64,000 nt of DNA from Deinococcus sp. YIM 134068 (GCF_036543075.1 NZ_JAZHPF010000001.1:1-64000), one strand, 5' to 3'; counted from the stretch's first letter, positions 21,771 through 36,979 are shown. Numbers and translations: made by a program. Notes: generated by a model not told the origin, from the sequence alone.

Positions 21771-22508
21771 ATGACCCTCTTCAGGCTGGAAGGACGGCAC
21801 GCCCTCGTCACAGGGGGCAGCCGGGGCATCGGGCTGGCGGCGGCACACGCCCTGGTGCGGCTGGGTGCCCACGTCACCATCGCGGCGCGTGGGGAGGACG
21901 CGCTCAAGGCGGCGGCAGCCACCATCGGCGCGCGGTGGGTGGTGGCTGACGTGGGCACGCCGGAGGGAGTAAGGGCGGCGGTGGAGGCGGCGAACGCGGC
22001 GGGTCCGCTCGACATCCTCGTGAGCAACGCGGGCGGCCCACCCCCGGCCCTCCCCAGCGGCGTGACCGAGGAGGCGTGGCAGCGGGGCTTCGAGACGACG
22101 TTCCTCTCCACCGTGCGCCTCGCGGAAGCCGTGCTGCCGGAGATGCGCGAGCGCCGCTGGGGCCGCATCATCGCCGTGACGAGCCTGAGCGTCGGGCGGC
22201 CCGTCGTGAATCTGCCCGTCAGCAACGCCATGCGCGCCGCCGTCACCAACCACCTGCGGACGCTCGCGCTGGAGGTGGCCGCCGACGGCGTGACGTGCAA
22301 CACGGTGGCCCCCGGCTACACCGCCACCGACCGCCTCAAGGCCCTGCACACCGACCCCGCCGAGGCCGAGCGCCTCCAGTCCCGCATCCCCGCCCGCCGC
22401 TTTGGTCAACCGGGCGAGGTCGGGGCCGCCGTCGCCTTCCTCGCCACCCATGAGGCCGGGTACATCACGGGGCAGGAGATTCTGGTGGACGGGGGGTGGA
22501 GCATCTGA
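21771..22508 (+). CDS. Atypical short-chain dehydrogenase/reductase (SDR)
   Basis: 245 residues, Rossmann fold. The NAD(P) motif TGGSRGIG and the NAG (SNAGGPPP) motif are intact, as is the C-terminal GQEILVDGG. The catalytic YxxxK is missing: the expected segment reads LPVSNAMRAAV, with no Tyr or Lys, as in the known divergent subgroup of SDRs with an LSNxxR stretch. TACGGT sits 6 bases before this ATG, so the upstream in-frame ATG at 21753 is not used. Enzymatic activity uncertain. Confidence 0.85.
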   Translation: MTLFRLEGRHALVTGGSRGIGLAAAHALVRLGAHVTIAARGEDALKAAAATIGARWVVADVGTPEGVRAAVEAANAAGPLDILVSNAGGPPPALPSGVTEEAWQRGFETTFLSTVRLAEAVLPEMRERRWGRIIAVTSLSVGRPVVNLPVSNAMRAAVTNHLRTLALEVAADGVTCNTVAPGYTATDRLKALHTDPAEAERLQSRIPARRFGQPGEVGAAVAFLATHEAGYITGQEILVDGGWSI

Positions 22509-22743
22509 GGGGGAAGGGGTGAGGGGTGAGGCGTCAGGGAGAGGGGCGACCCCACGGCTCCACCGCCCGTTCATGAAGAAACGCGCACCTCATCCGTCCA
22601 CCCGGCGCGGGCATACACACGGGTAAGCCACCCCCAGGGTGTCCGGCTTCTGCACAGCCCCTTCACGCGCAGGCGCTAGGCTGACCTCACGCCGCCCATG
22701 CGCGGGACTTCCCCTCACTCTTCCTCTCTCAAGGAGACCCCCT

Positions 22744-23004
22744 ATGTCGTTCGGACCGCTGGAAATCATCCTGATCGTGGTGGTCATCGCCCTGATCTTC
22801 GGGGCGCGCAAGCTGCCGGAACTCGGCAAGGGCCTCGGGCAGGGCATCAAGGAGTTCAAGAAGGAGACGCACACGCCCGACCCGGCCTCCACCCCCACCG
22901 TGACAGACGTGCCCTCCCGCCCGCTGGACCCCGTGACTCAGGACCGGGTGGTGACGGACGCGACCCGCACGGAGACGGTGGGCGAGCGCGACCACCGCGC
23001 GTAG
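22744..23004 (+). CDS. tatA: Sec-independent translocase subunit TatA
   Basis: 86 residues. Short N-terminal membrane helix (LEIILIVVVIALIF), the FG hinge and GARKLPELGKGLGQGIKEFK amphipathic helix, then a polar tail. AAGGAGA before the ATG fixes the start. Forms the pore of the twin-arginine export system with TatC, encoded 18 bases downstream; no tatB is seen, as in minimal TatAC systems. Confidence 0.95.
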   Translation: MSFGPLEIILIVVVIALIFGARKLPELGKGLGQGIKEFKKETHTPDPASTPTVTDVPSRPLDPVTQDRVVTDATRTETVGERDHRA

Positions 23005-23022
23005 GGTCGGGGGCAAGGGCGC

Positions 23023-23811
<789 letters not shown>

Positions 23812-23834
23812 AAGATAGCCAACCTGACTCTCTT

Positions 23835-23862
23835 CCCGGCTGATCTGGCCGGGTTTCTTCTT
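23835..23862 (+). terminator. Terminator of tatA-tatC
   Basis: CCCGGC-7-GCCGGG followed by TTTCTTCTT, 24 bases after the tatC stop. Confidence 0.8.
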
Positions 23863-23884
23863 GGGAAGGGTGAGGTTCGCCACG

Positions 23885-23933
23885 TCACCCCCCCTCCCAG
23901 CCTCCCCCACGAGGGGGGAGGAGCAGGAAACGG
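23885..23933. repeat. CCCTC-type hairpin repeat
   Basis: cccctcccagcctcccccac / gaggggggaggagcag, an inverted pair of the kind scattered through the window. Confidence 0.6.
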
Positions 23934-24017
23934 CGTTCTATCCGTATTTTTTGATGTTTTGCCTCTTCTTGCCTGTAGCGCCTGACAACACCTTTTGAAC
24001 TACACTGCGCCTGACTT

Positions 24018-24910
<893 letters not shown>

Positions 24911-24911
<1 letters not shown>

Positions 24912-25033
24912 CGGTCAGCCGTCAGCGGTCAGCTTTCAGCAAAAGACGAGGGAGGGGACGGGGGCGCAGGTGGCTCACCGTCCCTTCCCACTTCTGGCTG
25001 ACGGCTGAGAGCTGAGAGCTGAAAGCTGATAGC
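24911..25033. repeat. Stammer hairpin, GTCAGC / AGAGCTG words
   Basis: Left arm (24911-24945): gcggtcagcc, gtcagcggtc, agctttcagc. Right arm (24997-25033): ggctgacggc, tgagagctga, gagctgaaag, ctgatagct. The arms are imperfect reverse complements, about 50 bases apart, so the region can fold into one long stem. Sits between lgt and glmU. Confidence 0.75.
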
Positions 25034-25081
25034 TCAATCCTGGCCGCTTCCCGTACACTGCCCCCACAGGAGAACAGGCTG

Positions 25082-26536
25082 ATGAACAACGACAACCGTC
25101 CGCTGGACGTGATCATTCTTGCGGCGGGGCAGGGCACCCGGATGCAATCGGCGCTTCCGAAGGTGCTGCACCCGGTCGCCGGACGCCCGATGGTGGCATG
25201 GTCGGTGAAGGTCGCGCGGGAGCTGGGGGCGCGCCACGTGGTCGTGGTGACGGGCCACGGGGCCGGGCAGGTGGAGGCGGCACTGGCGGGCACGGGTGCC
25301 CGGTTCGCCCGGCAGGAGCGGCAACTCGGCACCGGGCACGCCTTCCTCTGCGGGGCCGCCGCGCTGCCCGCCGGGGAGGACGACGCGGACATCCTCGTGC
25401 TGTACGGGGACACGCCCCTGCTGCGGCTGGAGACGCTGCGCGAACTGATCGCCGAGCACCATCGTCAGGCGTCGGCCTTCACGATCCTGACGGGCCGGGT
25501 GCCCGACGCGACGGGCTACGGGCGGATCATCCGGGACGCGGACGGCAACGTGATGCGTATCGTGGAGGAGAAGGCGGCGACCCCCGAGGAGCGGGCCGTG
25601 CGCGAGTTCAATTCCGGCGTGTATGTGATGGATGGCCGCGCGCCGAGTCTCGCCCAGCGCATCGGGAACGAGAACCCGGCGGGCGAGTATTACCTCACCG
25701 ACCTGCTCGCCCTGTACCGGGGGGAGGGGGCGCGGGTGCGCGCCTACGTCATCGACGAGGTGGACGAGGTGCTGGGGGCCAACGACCGCCTCGGCCTCGC
25801 GCAGGCGGAGGTCAGCCTCCGGCACCGCATCAACACCGCCCACATGCGGGCGGGCGTCACCCTGCACGACCCCGACACCACCCGCATCGAGGACACTGTG
25901 ACCCTCGGGCGCGACGTGACGCTGGAGCCGGGCGTCATCCTGCGCGGGGAGACGCGCCTCGCCGACGGGGTGACGGTCGGGGCCTACTCGGTCCTCACCG
26001 ACGCCGTACTGGAGACGGGCGTGGTCGTCAAGGCCCACAGCGTCGTGGAGGGCGCGCATGTCGGCGCGGGTAGCGACGTGGGGCCGTTCGCGCGGCTGCG
26101 GCCCGGCACGGTGCTGGGCACGGGCGTCCACATCGGCAACTTCGTGGAGACGAAGAACGCGCGGCTCTCGGCGGATGTGAAGGCCGGGCACCTCGCCTAC
26201 CTCGGCGACGTGGAGATCGGCGCGGAGACGAACGTGGGGGCCGGAACCATCGTCGCCAACTTCGACGGGGTGAACAAGCACCCCACCCGCATCGGCGCGG
26301 GCGTCTTCATCGGCTCCAACGCCACCCTCATCGCCCCGCGCGTGGTCGGGGACGCCGCCTTCGTCGCGGCGGGCAGCGCCGTTCACGAGGACGTTCCCGA
26401 GGGTGCCCTGGCCGTCGCGCGGGGCAAGCAGCGCACGCTGGAGGGCTGGTCGCGCCGCTACTGGGGCGGCATGAGGGACAAGGTGAGGGAGAAGCTGCCG
26501 TGGCTGGCGGGGTGGCTGGAACGGCAGAGAGGGTGA
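25082..26536 (+). CDS. glmU: Bifunctional GlmU, N-acetylglucosamine-1-phosphate uridyltransferase / acetyltransferase
   Basis: 484 residues. Residues about 1-230 are the pyrophosphorylase ([26 protein letters not shown]); from about 255 it is a left-handed beta-helix of hexapeptide repeats ending in [22 protein letters not shown]. Makes UDP-GlcNAc from glucosamine-1-phosphate. AGGAGA precedes the ATG, and TACACT lies 33 bases upstream. Monocistronic. Confidence 0.96.
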   Translation: MNNDNRPLDVIILAAGQGTRMQSALPKVLHPVAGRPMVAWSVKVARELGARHVVVVTGHGAGQVEAALAGTGARFARQERQLGTGHAFLCGAAALPAGEDDADILVLYGDTPLLRLETLRELIAEHHRQASAFTILTGRVPDATGYGRIIRDADGNVMRIVEEKAATPEERAVREFNSGVYVMDGRAPSLAQRIGNENPAGEYYLTDLLALYRGEGARVRAYVIDEVDEVLGANDRLGLAQAEVSLRHRINTAHMRAGVTLHDPDTTRIEDTVTLGRDVTLEPGVILRGETRLADGVTVGAYSVLTDAVLETGVVVKAHSVVEGAHVGAGSDVGPFARLRPGTVLGTGVHIGNFVETKNARLSADVKAGHLAYLGDVEIGAETNVGAGTIVANFDGVNKHPTRIGAGVFIGSNATLIAPRVVGDAAFVAAGSAVHEDVPEGALAVARGKQRTLEGWSRRYWGGMRDKVREKLPWLAGWLERQRG

Positions 26537-26593
26537 GTGGGAAGTGGTCAGTGGCGGAGGGTTCGCCGCTGGCCGCTTCACCGTTCCACTCAA
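26533..26593. repeat. Stammer hairpin, AGTGG word
   Basis: gtgagtgggaagtggtcagtggcgg opposite ccgctggccgcttcaccgttccact. Imperfect inverted arms between glmU and the next, convergent gene; overlaps that gene's last codon. Confidence 0.55.
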
Positions 26594-27087
26594 CGGATTG
26601 TTATCTGGACTCTCTGACTCTTTAGGAGAAAGTTAACTGTCGAGTCATCCGAATGCAGACGTGATTCGACCGTATAGGTTCCCGGAGCCAATCTCTCACC
26701 TTCGTTCGAGAGCACACGCCATTGACAGGCAAACATCTTCTGCTCACGCCTCCCTAGCTCGTACGGCGCTGCAATGGTCCTTATAGGCTCGCCATTCAAA
26801 CAATTCCACACAGGTACTCCCTTTTCGTCGAATACGATGACATCAGGAGTAAAGGGCTTGCTCAAATACAACATCGTCGGCGTATCGGCTTTATTACTTA
26901 GCTTCATTATGAAGACGGCGGGAGAGTGGAAGGTCGCCACGGCGGGAGCCGTCAACACAAGGTCTATGGGATGCTTCCCCACCTGCGAAGGTACCACCGC
27001 CGGAGCGAAATGATTTTCTGCACCTCCGGCCAGGGCGGGCAGCGGGGTCATCCACAGGCAACAAGACAGGATTCTGCGCGTCAACAC
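26590..27087 (-). CDS. Secreted BsuPI-like protein
   Basis: 165 residues with a signal peptide (to about residue 20). The mature part fits the BsuPI (intracellular protease inhibitor) beta-sandwich: FIMKLSNKADTPTMLYL, VIVFDEKGVPVWNC, then CQWRVLSNEGERLAPGTYTVESRL. Start is the GTG at 27087 with AAGGAGA upstream. The gene is visibly less GC-rich than its neighbours, so it may have come from elsewhere. Inhibitor activity is only a guess from the fold. Confidence 0.65.
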   Translation of the reverse strand: MLTRRILSCCLWMTPLPALAGGAENHFAPAVVPSQVGKHPIDLVLTAPAVATFHSPAVFIMKLSNKADTPTMLYLSKPFTPDVIVFDEKGVPVWNCLNGEPIRTIAAPYELGRREQKMFACQWRVLSNEGERLAPGTYTVESRLHSDDSTVNFLLKSQRVQITIR

Positions 27088-27126
27088 GGTTCGTAGTTCT
27101 CCTTCATGCAGTTCGATCCGTCTCTC

Positions 27127-28500
27127 TCAGTCCCCCGCCCGCATCTCCGCCAGCCCCTCCAGATACGCCCTATCCTCCACGCGGCGCACGCCGGGGTTGA
27201 GGAGTTGCACGGCGGCGAGCAGGGCGACGAAGACGCCGAAGACGGCGATGACGGGCGCGGGCGGCAGCGCGGTGGCGAGGGCGCTGATGGCGGCCATGCC
27301 GAGCGGGGCGGTGAAGCGGGCGATGAGGCGGCGGACGGCGAAGACGCGGCCCTGCATCTCGCGCGGGACCTGCGCCTGCCAGATGCCGTTGCTGTGGGCG
27401 CTCGCCACGGGCATCAGGAAGACGGTGAGGGCGAAGAACGCCGCCGTCACGTACAGATTGCCCGACAGCCCCAGCCCGACCAGCCCCAGCCCCATGAGCA
27501 GGATGGGGACGAAGATGCCGAGAACCTTGTGCCGCTTCAACCCGCCCCACGCCGAGATCGTCAGGCCGCCGAGGAACATGCCCGCGCTCGTCACCGTCTG
27601 GATGAGGGCCAGCCCGGCGGCGAAACTCACCCCGCGTGCCTGAAGGTCGGGCGCGAGGGTGAAGCGGGTCAGGAGGACCTGATAGCTCGGCACGGCGGCG
27701 AGCGCGAGGTTCAGGACCGCGAAGGTGACGAGCAGGTGCAGCAGGGGCGGACGCTGGAGGAGGTAGGTCCAGCCGAGGCGGGTGTCGGCCTTCACGTTGG
27801 CGACGGCCCCCCCGTGGTTCTCGGCGAGCGGCGGGCTGGGGATGCTCAGGCGCGCGAGGACGGCGGCGGCGACGAGGAAGCTCACCCCGTCCACGAGCAG
27901 GGCGAAGGGCACTCCGTCGCGCAGGGAGGCGAGCCAGCCACCGCCCCCCCCACGGGCGAGCAGCGCGGGCAGGCCGATGAGGAGCGTGGCGAGCGTCGGC
28001 CCGACGAGGCCGCTGAAGGTGCGGGTGGTCTGCATCATCCCGTTGGCGCGGGTCAGGGCGTCGTCGGGCAACAGCATCGCGTAGCTCGTCTCGAAGGCCG
28101 CCTCGTGCGTGATGTCCAGCGCCTGCGTGACGACCACGTACAGCAGCAGCGCCCACAGCGGGAGGGTCGTGGTGAGCATGAGGGCAGCCACACCCAGCGT
28201 CACGAGGCCGGAGAGCACGTCGCACAGCAGCATCACGCGGCGGCGGTCATGGCGGTCGGCGATGGACCCCGTGATCGGCGCGAGGATCACGGCGAGGGAC
28301 GTGGCGATGATGAACACCGCGCCCGTCGCCAGCGCGAGTTGCGGCTTCTGGCTCTCGGCGGGATAGAGCGTCTGCGCGAGGTAGATGATCAGCGCGAAGT
28401 ACGCGACCGCGCCGCCCACCCGGCTCACCGACTGCGAGGCCCACAACGCGAAAAACGTCTTCCAGCCGGAGGAGGAAGGAGAGGAGGACGGGAGGGACAT
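27127..28500 (-). CDS. MFS transporter (major facilitator, exporter type)
   Basis: About 457 residues and twelve predicted helices. Motif A in the first loop (ADRHDRRRVML) and the repeated layout of the MFS_3/macrolide-efflux type. Starts at the ATG at 28500, not the upstream ATG; TACACT lies 8 bases before. Probably exports drugs or small solutes; the substrate is unknown. Confidence 0.88.
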   Translation of the reverse strand: MSLPSSSPSSSGWKTFFALWASQSVSRVGGAVAYFALIIYLAQTLYPAESQKPQLALATGAVFIIATSLAVILAPITGSIADRHDRRRVMLLCDVLSGLVTLGVAALMLTTTLPLWALLLYVVVTQALDITHEAAFETSYAMLLPDDALTRANGMMQTTRTFSGLVGPTLATLLIGLPALLARGGGGGWLASLRDGVPFALLVDGVSFLVAAAVLARLSIPSPPLAENHGGAVANVKADTRLGWTYLLQRPPLLHLLVTFAVLNLALAAVPSYQVLLTRFTLAPDLQARGVSFAAGLALIQTVTSAGMFLGGLTISAWGGLKRHKVLGIFVPILLMGLGLVGLGLSGNLYVTAAFFALTVFLMPVASAHSNGIWQAQVPREMQGRVFAVRRLIARFTAPLGMAAISALATALPPAPVIAVFGVFVALLAAVQLLNPGVRRVEDRAYLEGLAEMRAGD

Positions 28501-28758
28501 CGCCGGGCAGTGTAGGACGGGCGCTGTGAGGAGTCGCACAGATGTGCGCTTCTCTCAGGAGAGGTGGGCAGGATACAAAAACAAATGTTCCTGCCGGATT
28601 CTTCCATGAACAGGGAATGAGCAATTCGGGAGAAGGGCCACCGGGCATCGGATCAGGCGATCACCCGGTCACAGCAGGGGTGGGCCGTCCATCCTCGATC
28701 CCGTTTGACGGTGGGCAGAGGGACGCGGCAGGTTGTGGAGAGAAGGGACGCCCCCGTC

Positions 28759-29319
<561 letters not shown>

Positions 29320-29473
29320 AACCCCGGAACTGTAGGCAGCCGTGCCCCGTAGTGTCAAGCACATGACTCAGCGTGCGTTCGGTTCCGTCTCTGCCGGAGG
29401 TGCGTCGGGGAGTGTTCGTCTGCACGACTTGGCGTGTCGCACAGAGGATGGCCCTACGTTCTGGACTCATGTT

Positions 29474-29580
29474 CTGGGGACGCCAGGCCCGCTCACCCCC
29501 TCCCGGCCTCCCCCCTCAAGGGGGAGGGGCAAAAGAAGCCCCCCTGATTTGTGGAAGCGTTCCCTGGAAAGAATCGTCTT
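29474..29580. repeat. CCCTC-type hairpin repeat, long form
   Basis: ggggacgccaggcccgctcaccccctcc then ctcaaggggg aggggcaaaagaagcc, followed by ggaagcgttccctgg. Similar material occurs at 11284-11310, 39965-40020 and, inverted, at 63888-63915, so it is part of the MITE-like family. Occupies most of the gap between rnhA and the next gene. Confidence 0.55.
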
Positions 29581-29616
29581 TCCCTCCCACTCAACCCACG
29601 ACCGCCCGGAGTCCCC

Positions 29617-30072
29617 ATGAACCTCCCCGCCATCCCCGAACCCGAGCGGACGCCCGCGCTGCTCATCCACCTGTCGCCGCTGCTGGGGTTCGTGCTGCCC
29701 GTGCTGGGGAACGTGCTGGGGCCGCTCGCCGCGTGGCTGGCCTTCCGCGACCGCAGCCGGGGGCTGGACGCGCAGGGCAAGGAGGCGCTGAACTTCCAGC
29801 TCAGCGTGTGGCTGTACTCGCTCCTCTTCGGGCTGCTCTCCCTCGCCCTGTTCAGCCTCGGGCTGCTCGGCGGGGCCTTCGGGGCGGCGGCGGGGGCCTC
29901 CGACCTCGGTGCCTTCGCCCTCTTCGGCTCGCTGGCGGCCCTGTTCGCCTTCGTCATCCCGGCGAGCGTGGTGCTGTGGGCCTTTCCCCTCGTGGTGATG
30001 GTGCTGGCCGTGATCCGGGTGACTCAGGGGCGGGCGTACCGGTATCCGGGGCGAATACGGTTTTTGCGGTGA
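29617..30072 (+). CDS. DUF4870 domain membrane protein
   Basis: 151 residues with about three to four helices. Carries the DUF4870 features: an N-terminal helix (LLIHLSPLLGFVLPVLGNVLGPLAAWL) and the polar EALNFQLSVWLYSLLFGLL segment. Small, widespread, function unknown. Start at 29617 (MNLPAIPEPERT) with CGGAG before it; the frame goes further upstream only through repeat sequence. Confidence 0.9.
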   Translation: MNLPAIPEPERTPALLIHLSPLLGFVLPVLGNVLGPLAAWLAFRDRSRGLDAQGKEALNFQLSVWLYSLLFGLLSLALFSLGLLGGAFGAAAGASDLGAFALFGSLAALFAFVIPASVVLWAFPLVVMVLAVIRVTQGRAYRYPGRIRFLR

Positions 30073-30155
30073 GTGGAGAAAAGGCGAGGGGCGGACGGGT
30101 GGTGCCCCTCTCTTTTCTCGTTCTTTCCACTGACCACTGACCACGAACCACTGAC
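30068..30155. repeat. Stammer hairpin, CCACTGA word
   Basis: gtgagtggagaaaaggcgag and gaggggc at left; gcccctctcttttctcgttctttccact at right, followed by tandem ccactgaccactgacc and ccactgacc. Lies between DUF4870 and the PIG-L gene and includes the latter's -10 region margin. Confidence 0.65.
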
Positions 30156-30169
30156 CTATCCTGTCCCCC

Positions 30170-30925
<756 letters not shown>

Positions 30926-30930
30926 GAGGC

Positions 30931-31001
30931 CTGTCGCCCGTGGCGCGTCGCTTGTAGAAGGCGACCTCCACAAGCGACGGGCCACACGCCACACGCTACA
31001 G
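30931..31001. repeat. Stammer hairpin, GTCGCTTGT word
   Basis: ctgtcgcccgtggcgcgtcg, cttgtagaag, gcgacctccacaagcgacgg, gccacacgccacacgctacag. The two halves are near reverse complements (cgccacacgc pairs with gcgtggcg-like runs) and can form a stem. Between the PIG-L and SRPBCC genes. Confidence 0.7.
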
Positions 31002-31013
31002 TGACTCCCAACC

Positions 31014-31565
31014 ATGTCCGAACCCATCCACATCAGGCAGAGCATCGTGGTCCGGTCGCGCCCGGACGTGCTGTACCGGCTGGCGCTGGAGCCGAAACGG
31101 CGGGCCAGGTGGGACCCCAACCTGACGCGGGCGGAGTACGAGGGTGGGGACGGGCGGCTGGCGAACAATGCGCGGGTGCGCTTCAAGTTCTCGCGGCGGC
31201 TGCTGGGCCTCGCGTTCACGGCGAAGTACGGCCAGCTTCAGGCTCCGCTACGCGGCGGCTGGGAGAGCGTGCGGCACGTCGGCCCGCTGGAGCGGCTGAC
31301 GCAGGGCTGGACGTTCAAGGCGATTCCGGGCGGCACCGAGGTCACGCTGACCGTGAATGGCCGGGTGCGCTACAAGTGGGTCCGCAGGCCCGTGGAGCGC
31401 GTTTTGCAGAACATGGTCGGCACCACCCTGCTGGAGTTGCAGCGGCAGGTGGACGCCCAGGGCGCGCAACTGATAGAGGACATGGGACGCGAGATGCAGA
31501 AGCGGCAGCAGGAGGAGAAGAAGGCCGCACGGGAGGCGGCGAAGGCGGCGCGGCGCAAGCGGTAG
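31014..31565 (+). CDS. SRPBCC (START-like) family protein
   Basis: 183 residues. IRQSIVVRSRPDVLYRLALEPKRRARWDPN is the typical first strand/helix of polyketide-cyclase/dehydrase-type lipid-binding folds. The end is a charged, helical tail of about 25 residues (QKRQQEEKKAAREAAKAARRKR). Role unknown. Followed by a small gene 13 bases on, probably the same transcript. Confidence 0.8.
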   Translation: MSEPIHIRQSIVVRSRPDVLYRLALEPKRRARWDPNLTRAEYEGGDGRLANNARVRFKFSRRLLGLAFTAKYGQLQAPLRGGWESVRHVGPLERLTQGWTFKAIPGGTEVTLTVNGRVRYKWVRRPVERVLQNMVGTTLLELQRQVDAQGAQLIEDMGREMQKRQQEEKKAAREAAKAARRKR

Positions 31566-31578
31566 TCAGGGGGTCGGC

Positions 31579-31824
31579 GTGCGCTTGAACGACGAGACGA
31601 TCTACCGCGACCTGCGCTTCTCGCTGGGGCGGCATCCGCAGACGGGCCAACCCTGCCTCCTCTTCCCGGTGGAGTGCGGCTTCCTGGGCTATATGGCCTG
31701 CCTCCAGATCAGCGAGGAGACGTTCGAGGAGTACCGCCGCGACCCTTACTCCGCCCTGCCCTTCATCGAGCGGCAGCAGGGGCGGTCGCCGCAGGAGTTG
31801 CGCGAGCTGGGCTTCGAGGTCTGA
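31579..31824 (+). CDS. Small protein of unknown function
   Basis: 81 residues beginning with GTG. Contains two cysteines (PCLLFPVECGFLGYMACLQI, the third one a few residues on) and a mainly helical end. No family recognised. Directly after the SRPBCC gene. Confidence 0.7.
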   Translation: MRLNDETIYRDLRFSLGRHPQTGQPCLLFPVECGFLGYMACLQISEETFEEYRRDPYSALPFIERQQGRSPQELRELGFEV

Positions 31825-31952
31825 TCTCCCGCCCATTCCCGGCTCCCCTCCCTTAAGAAAGTCCAACCCTGCCCCGCGCGTATGATGCCCCTCAGTCAGG
31901 GTGGAGGTTGGAAGCCTTTCCACGGCCCTCCTTCACCCAGGGGAGGACGCGC

Positions 31953-34699
<2,747 letters not shown>

Positions 34700-34704
34700 G
34701 GGGC

Positions 34705-34779
34705 GCTTCCAGCCGCCAGCCACCAGCGGCCAGCTCAAACTTCTCTGCTGGCGGCTGGAAGCTGGCCGCTGGTCGCTCC
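34705..34779. repeat. Stammer hairpin, CCAGC word
   Basis: gcttccagccgccagccaccagcggccagc then, after caaacttctct, gctggcggctggaagctggccgctggtcgc. Left arm and right arm are close reverse complements; the word is CCAGC/GCTGG. Between zwf and opcA, so it sits inside an operon transcript. Confidence 0.8.
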
Positions 34780-34793
34780 AGAGGAGGTCCCCT

Positions 34794-35741
34794 ATGACGA
34801 CGGCAACGGACCTTCGCCCCCTCGGTCCCGTCGAGACCACCGTGCGGCGGGCGCAGGCCACATTGGACGAGCTGTGGGCGCAGACGGACGTGGAGACGCG
34901 GGCGTATACGGGGAATATCGTGGCGCTGACGGTGAAAAAGCACCGCGAGCGGGTGGCCGAGGCGCTGGCGGGGCTGGAGGGGCGCTACGCGGGGCGGCAG
35001 ATCATCGGGGTGATGGACGGCTCGGGCGATGTGATCGTCCACGCGAGCCTCGTGCCGCAGCGGGGCGGGCTGTACATCGAGCGGCTGACGCTGGGGGCGA
35101 GTCCCGAGCAGCTTCAGGGGGCGATCCTGCCGCTGCTGCGCCCGGCCACCGTCAACCACGTGTGGTGGGGGGCCGACACCAAGCCGGAGGGGGTGCTGCT
35201 CTCCGAACTCACCGATATCGCCGATCAGGTCATCGCGGACAGCCTGACGCTGAACATTCCCCCGGCGCGGCACTACGCGCTGGCGGACCTGGGCTGGAGC
35301 CGCAGCGCGGGCTGGCGCGAGGCGCTGGCGCAACTGTTCGACTCGCCCGACGCGGCGCGGCAGTTGCCGGGGGTGGACCGCCTCACCGTACGCTACGCGG
35401 GGAGGAACGACCTGCCCGCCCGCCTCTTCGCCGGGTGGGTGGCGAGCACGCTGGGCTGGCGCGACCTGGGCACCGTGGAGTTCCGCCCCGCCCGCTGCGG
35501 GCGCGAGAACGGCGACCTGTGCGGTGTGGAGCTGTCGGGCGAGGGGGTGCGCTTCACCCTGAGCGCCGCCGACGACGACATCGCCCGCACCCACTGCCAC
35601 TGGCCGGGGATAGACCGGCACACCGAGATCAACGTGCCCGCCATGAGCCTCGCCGAGGGTCTGGCCCGCGTGATGGCCCGCCCGGAGCGCCGCGAAATCT
35701 TCGAGCGGGCGTGGACGCTGGCGAAGGGAAGTCTGGGATGA
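34794..35741 (+). CDS. opcA: OpcA-like glucose-6-phosphate dehydrogenase assembly protein
   Basis: 315 residues. Similar to OpcA: the [35 protein letters not shown] segment and [26 protein letters not shown] helix-loop. Known OpcA proteins bind and activate glucose-6-phosphate dehydrogenase in cyanobacteria and actinobacteria. GGAGG precedes the ATG. Placed between zwf and pgl, which supports the assignment. No enzymatic motif. Confidence 0.85.
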   Translation: MTTATDLRPLGPVETTVRRAQATLDELWAQTDVETRAYTGNIVALTVKKHRERVAEALAGLEGRYAGRQIIGVMDGSGDVIVHASLVPQRGGLYIERLTLGASPEQLQGAILPLLRPATVNHVWWGADTKPEGVLLSELTDIADQVIADSLTLNIPPARHYALADLGWSRSAGWREALAQLFDSPDAARQLPGVDRLTVRYAGRNDLPARLFAGWVASTLGWRDLGTVEFRPARCGRENGDLCGVELSGEGVRFTLSAADDDIARTHCHWPGIDRHTEINVPAMSLAEGLARVMARPERREIFERAWTLAKGSLG

Positions 35742-35819
35742 GGGGTCAGGGGTCAGGGGTTAGTGGTCAGTGGGAGGGGCGGGACGCCTTCTGCCTTTCG
35801 CCTTCCGCCTTCTGCCCCT
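35742..35819. repeat. Two stammer repeats, GGGTCAG and CCTTCTG words
   Basis: ggggtcaggggtcaggggtt then agtggtcagtggg (35742-35774), and a different word: gccttctgcctttcgccttc, cgccttctgcccc (35787-35819). The second word recurs at 61372-61425. Between opcA and pgl. Confidence 0.75.
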
Positions 35820-35835
35820 TCAGCGGGGGCCGCCC

Positions 35836-36510
35836 ATGAACCTCCGCGTCTTCCCCACCCCGGAGGCCACGGCGCGGGCGGGGGCGGAGGCGTTCGTGCG
35901 GGCGGCGCGGGAGGCGGTCACGGCACGGGGGGCCTTCCACGTCGCGCTGGCGGGGGGCAACACGCCCCGGCTGATGTACCGCACGCTTCGGGGGATGGCT
36001 GGCGTGCCCTGGCCCGCCGTCCACGTCTATTTCAGCGACGAGCGGAGCGTGGGACCGGACAGCCCGGAGAGCAATTACGGGGCCGCACGGGACGAACTGC
36101 TCGCCCACGTCCCCATTCCGGCGGGCCAGATTCACCGCATGGAGGGAGAACGCCGCCCGCTGGAGGAGGCCGCGAGCACATACGAAGGAGTGCTGCCCGC
36201 CAAGATGGACCTTGTGCTTCTCGGCATGGGCGACGACGGCCACACGGCGAGCCTCTTCCCCGGTACGGCGGCATTGACGGCGGGGGGACGGGTGGCGGCG
36301 AACTGGGTTCCAAAGCTGGACACCGGGCGGCTGACCTTCACCTACCCTGAGATCAACGCGGCCCGCGAACGCTGGCTCCTCGTCACCGGGGCGGGCAAGT
36401 CGGGCATCCTGCGCGAGGTGCAGGCCGGGGAGGGGAACTACCCGGTAGCGGGCGTGCAGGACCCGGTGTGGTTTCTGGATGAGGCGGCGGCAGGGCAGTT
36501 GAGTCGGTAG
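35836..36510 (+). CDS. pgl: 6-phosphogluconolactonase
   Basis: 224 residues of the DevB/SOL type. [39 protein letters not shown] and [14 protein letters not shown] are the family's binding motifs. Hydrolyses 6-phosphogluconolactone. Start at the ATG at 35836 ([11 protein letters not shown]); the frame also runs back through the stammer. Last gene of the operon; a terminator follows. Confidence 0.93.
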   Translation: MNLRVFPTPEATARAGAEAFVRAAREAVTARGAFHVALAGGNTPRLMYRTLRGMAGVPWPAVHVYFSDERSVGPDSPESNYGAARDELLAHVPIPAGQIHRMEGERRPLEEAASTYEGVLPAKMDLVLLGMGDDGHTASLFPGTAALTAGGRVAANWVPKLDTGRLTFTYPEINAARERWLLVTGAGKSGILREVQAGEGNYPVAGVQDPVWFLDEAAAGQLSR

Positions 36511-36523
36511 GATTTTGGGGAGG

Positions 36524-36554
36524 AGTCGCGTCAGGATGGCGCGGCTTTCTTTTT
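36524..36554 (+). terminator. Terminator of the pentose-phosphate operon
   Basis: AGTCGCG and CGCGGCT form a 7-base stem with one G-T pair, followed by TTCTTTTT, 13 bases after the pgl stop. Confidence 0.7.
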
Positions 36555-36594
36555 GGGGAGGTGCGGGGTGAGGGGCGCGGCCCGGTCGCCTCGT

Positions 36595-36636
36595 TTCCCC
36601 CCTCCCAGCCTCCCTCACGAGGGCCGAGGGGCAAAA
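36595..36636. repeat. CCCTC-type hairpin repeat
   Basis: cccccctcccagcctccctc and gagggccgaggggcaaaag. Lies between the pgl terminator and the long repeat, part of a 580-base gap with no gene. Confidence 0.5.
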
Positions 36637-36662
36637 GTGCTGTTCGTGAGTGTTGAGTGGTG

Positions 36663-36979
36663 GGGTCGTCACGTCGCCCCCTCACCCCGGCCCTCTCCCA
36701 CGAGGGGAGAGGGAGAAAAGATGCCTGTGCTTTTGCCCTCTAACAACCGTCACTCTCGATGACCAATCCTTGCCCGTGAACCGACAGCCCAGGCCACCAC
36801 CACGCCTTGCTCGCGCAGCTCCCTGGGTGGGCTAGAGCGCACCAAGATCAGACCTTGCCACGCCGAGGACTCGATCACGGGCGCGGTCAACAGGCCCTTG
36901 CCCAGCGCAGCGCCCCCAGCCCCCTCTGGGGGTAGGGGGCTGGGGGGTGGGGGCAAACCGAAGCAAGATGCCCTGCTCC
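36663..36979 (+). repeat. Long dispersed repeat, copy 2
   Basis: Same order of motifs as 20379-20726: ccctctcccacgaggggagaggg, then caaccgtcactctcgatgac, cttgctcgcgcagctccctg, then gggggctggggggtgggggc. By eye the two copies agree over most of their length with scattered small indels. No conserved open frame. Confidence 0.85.
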
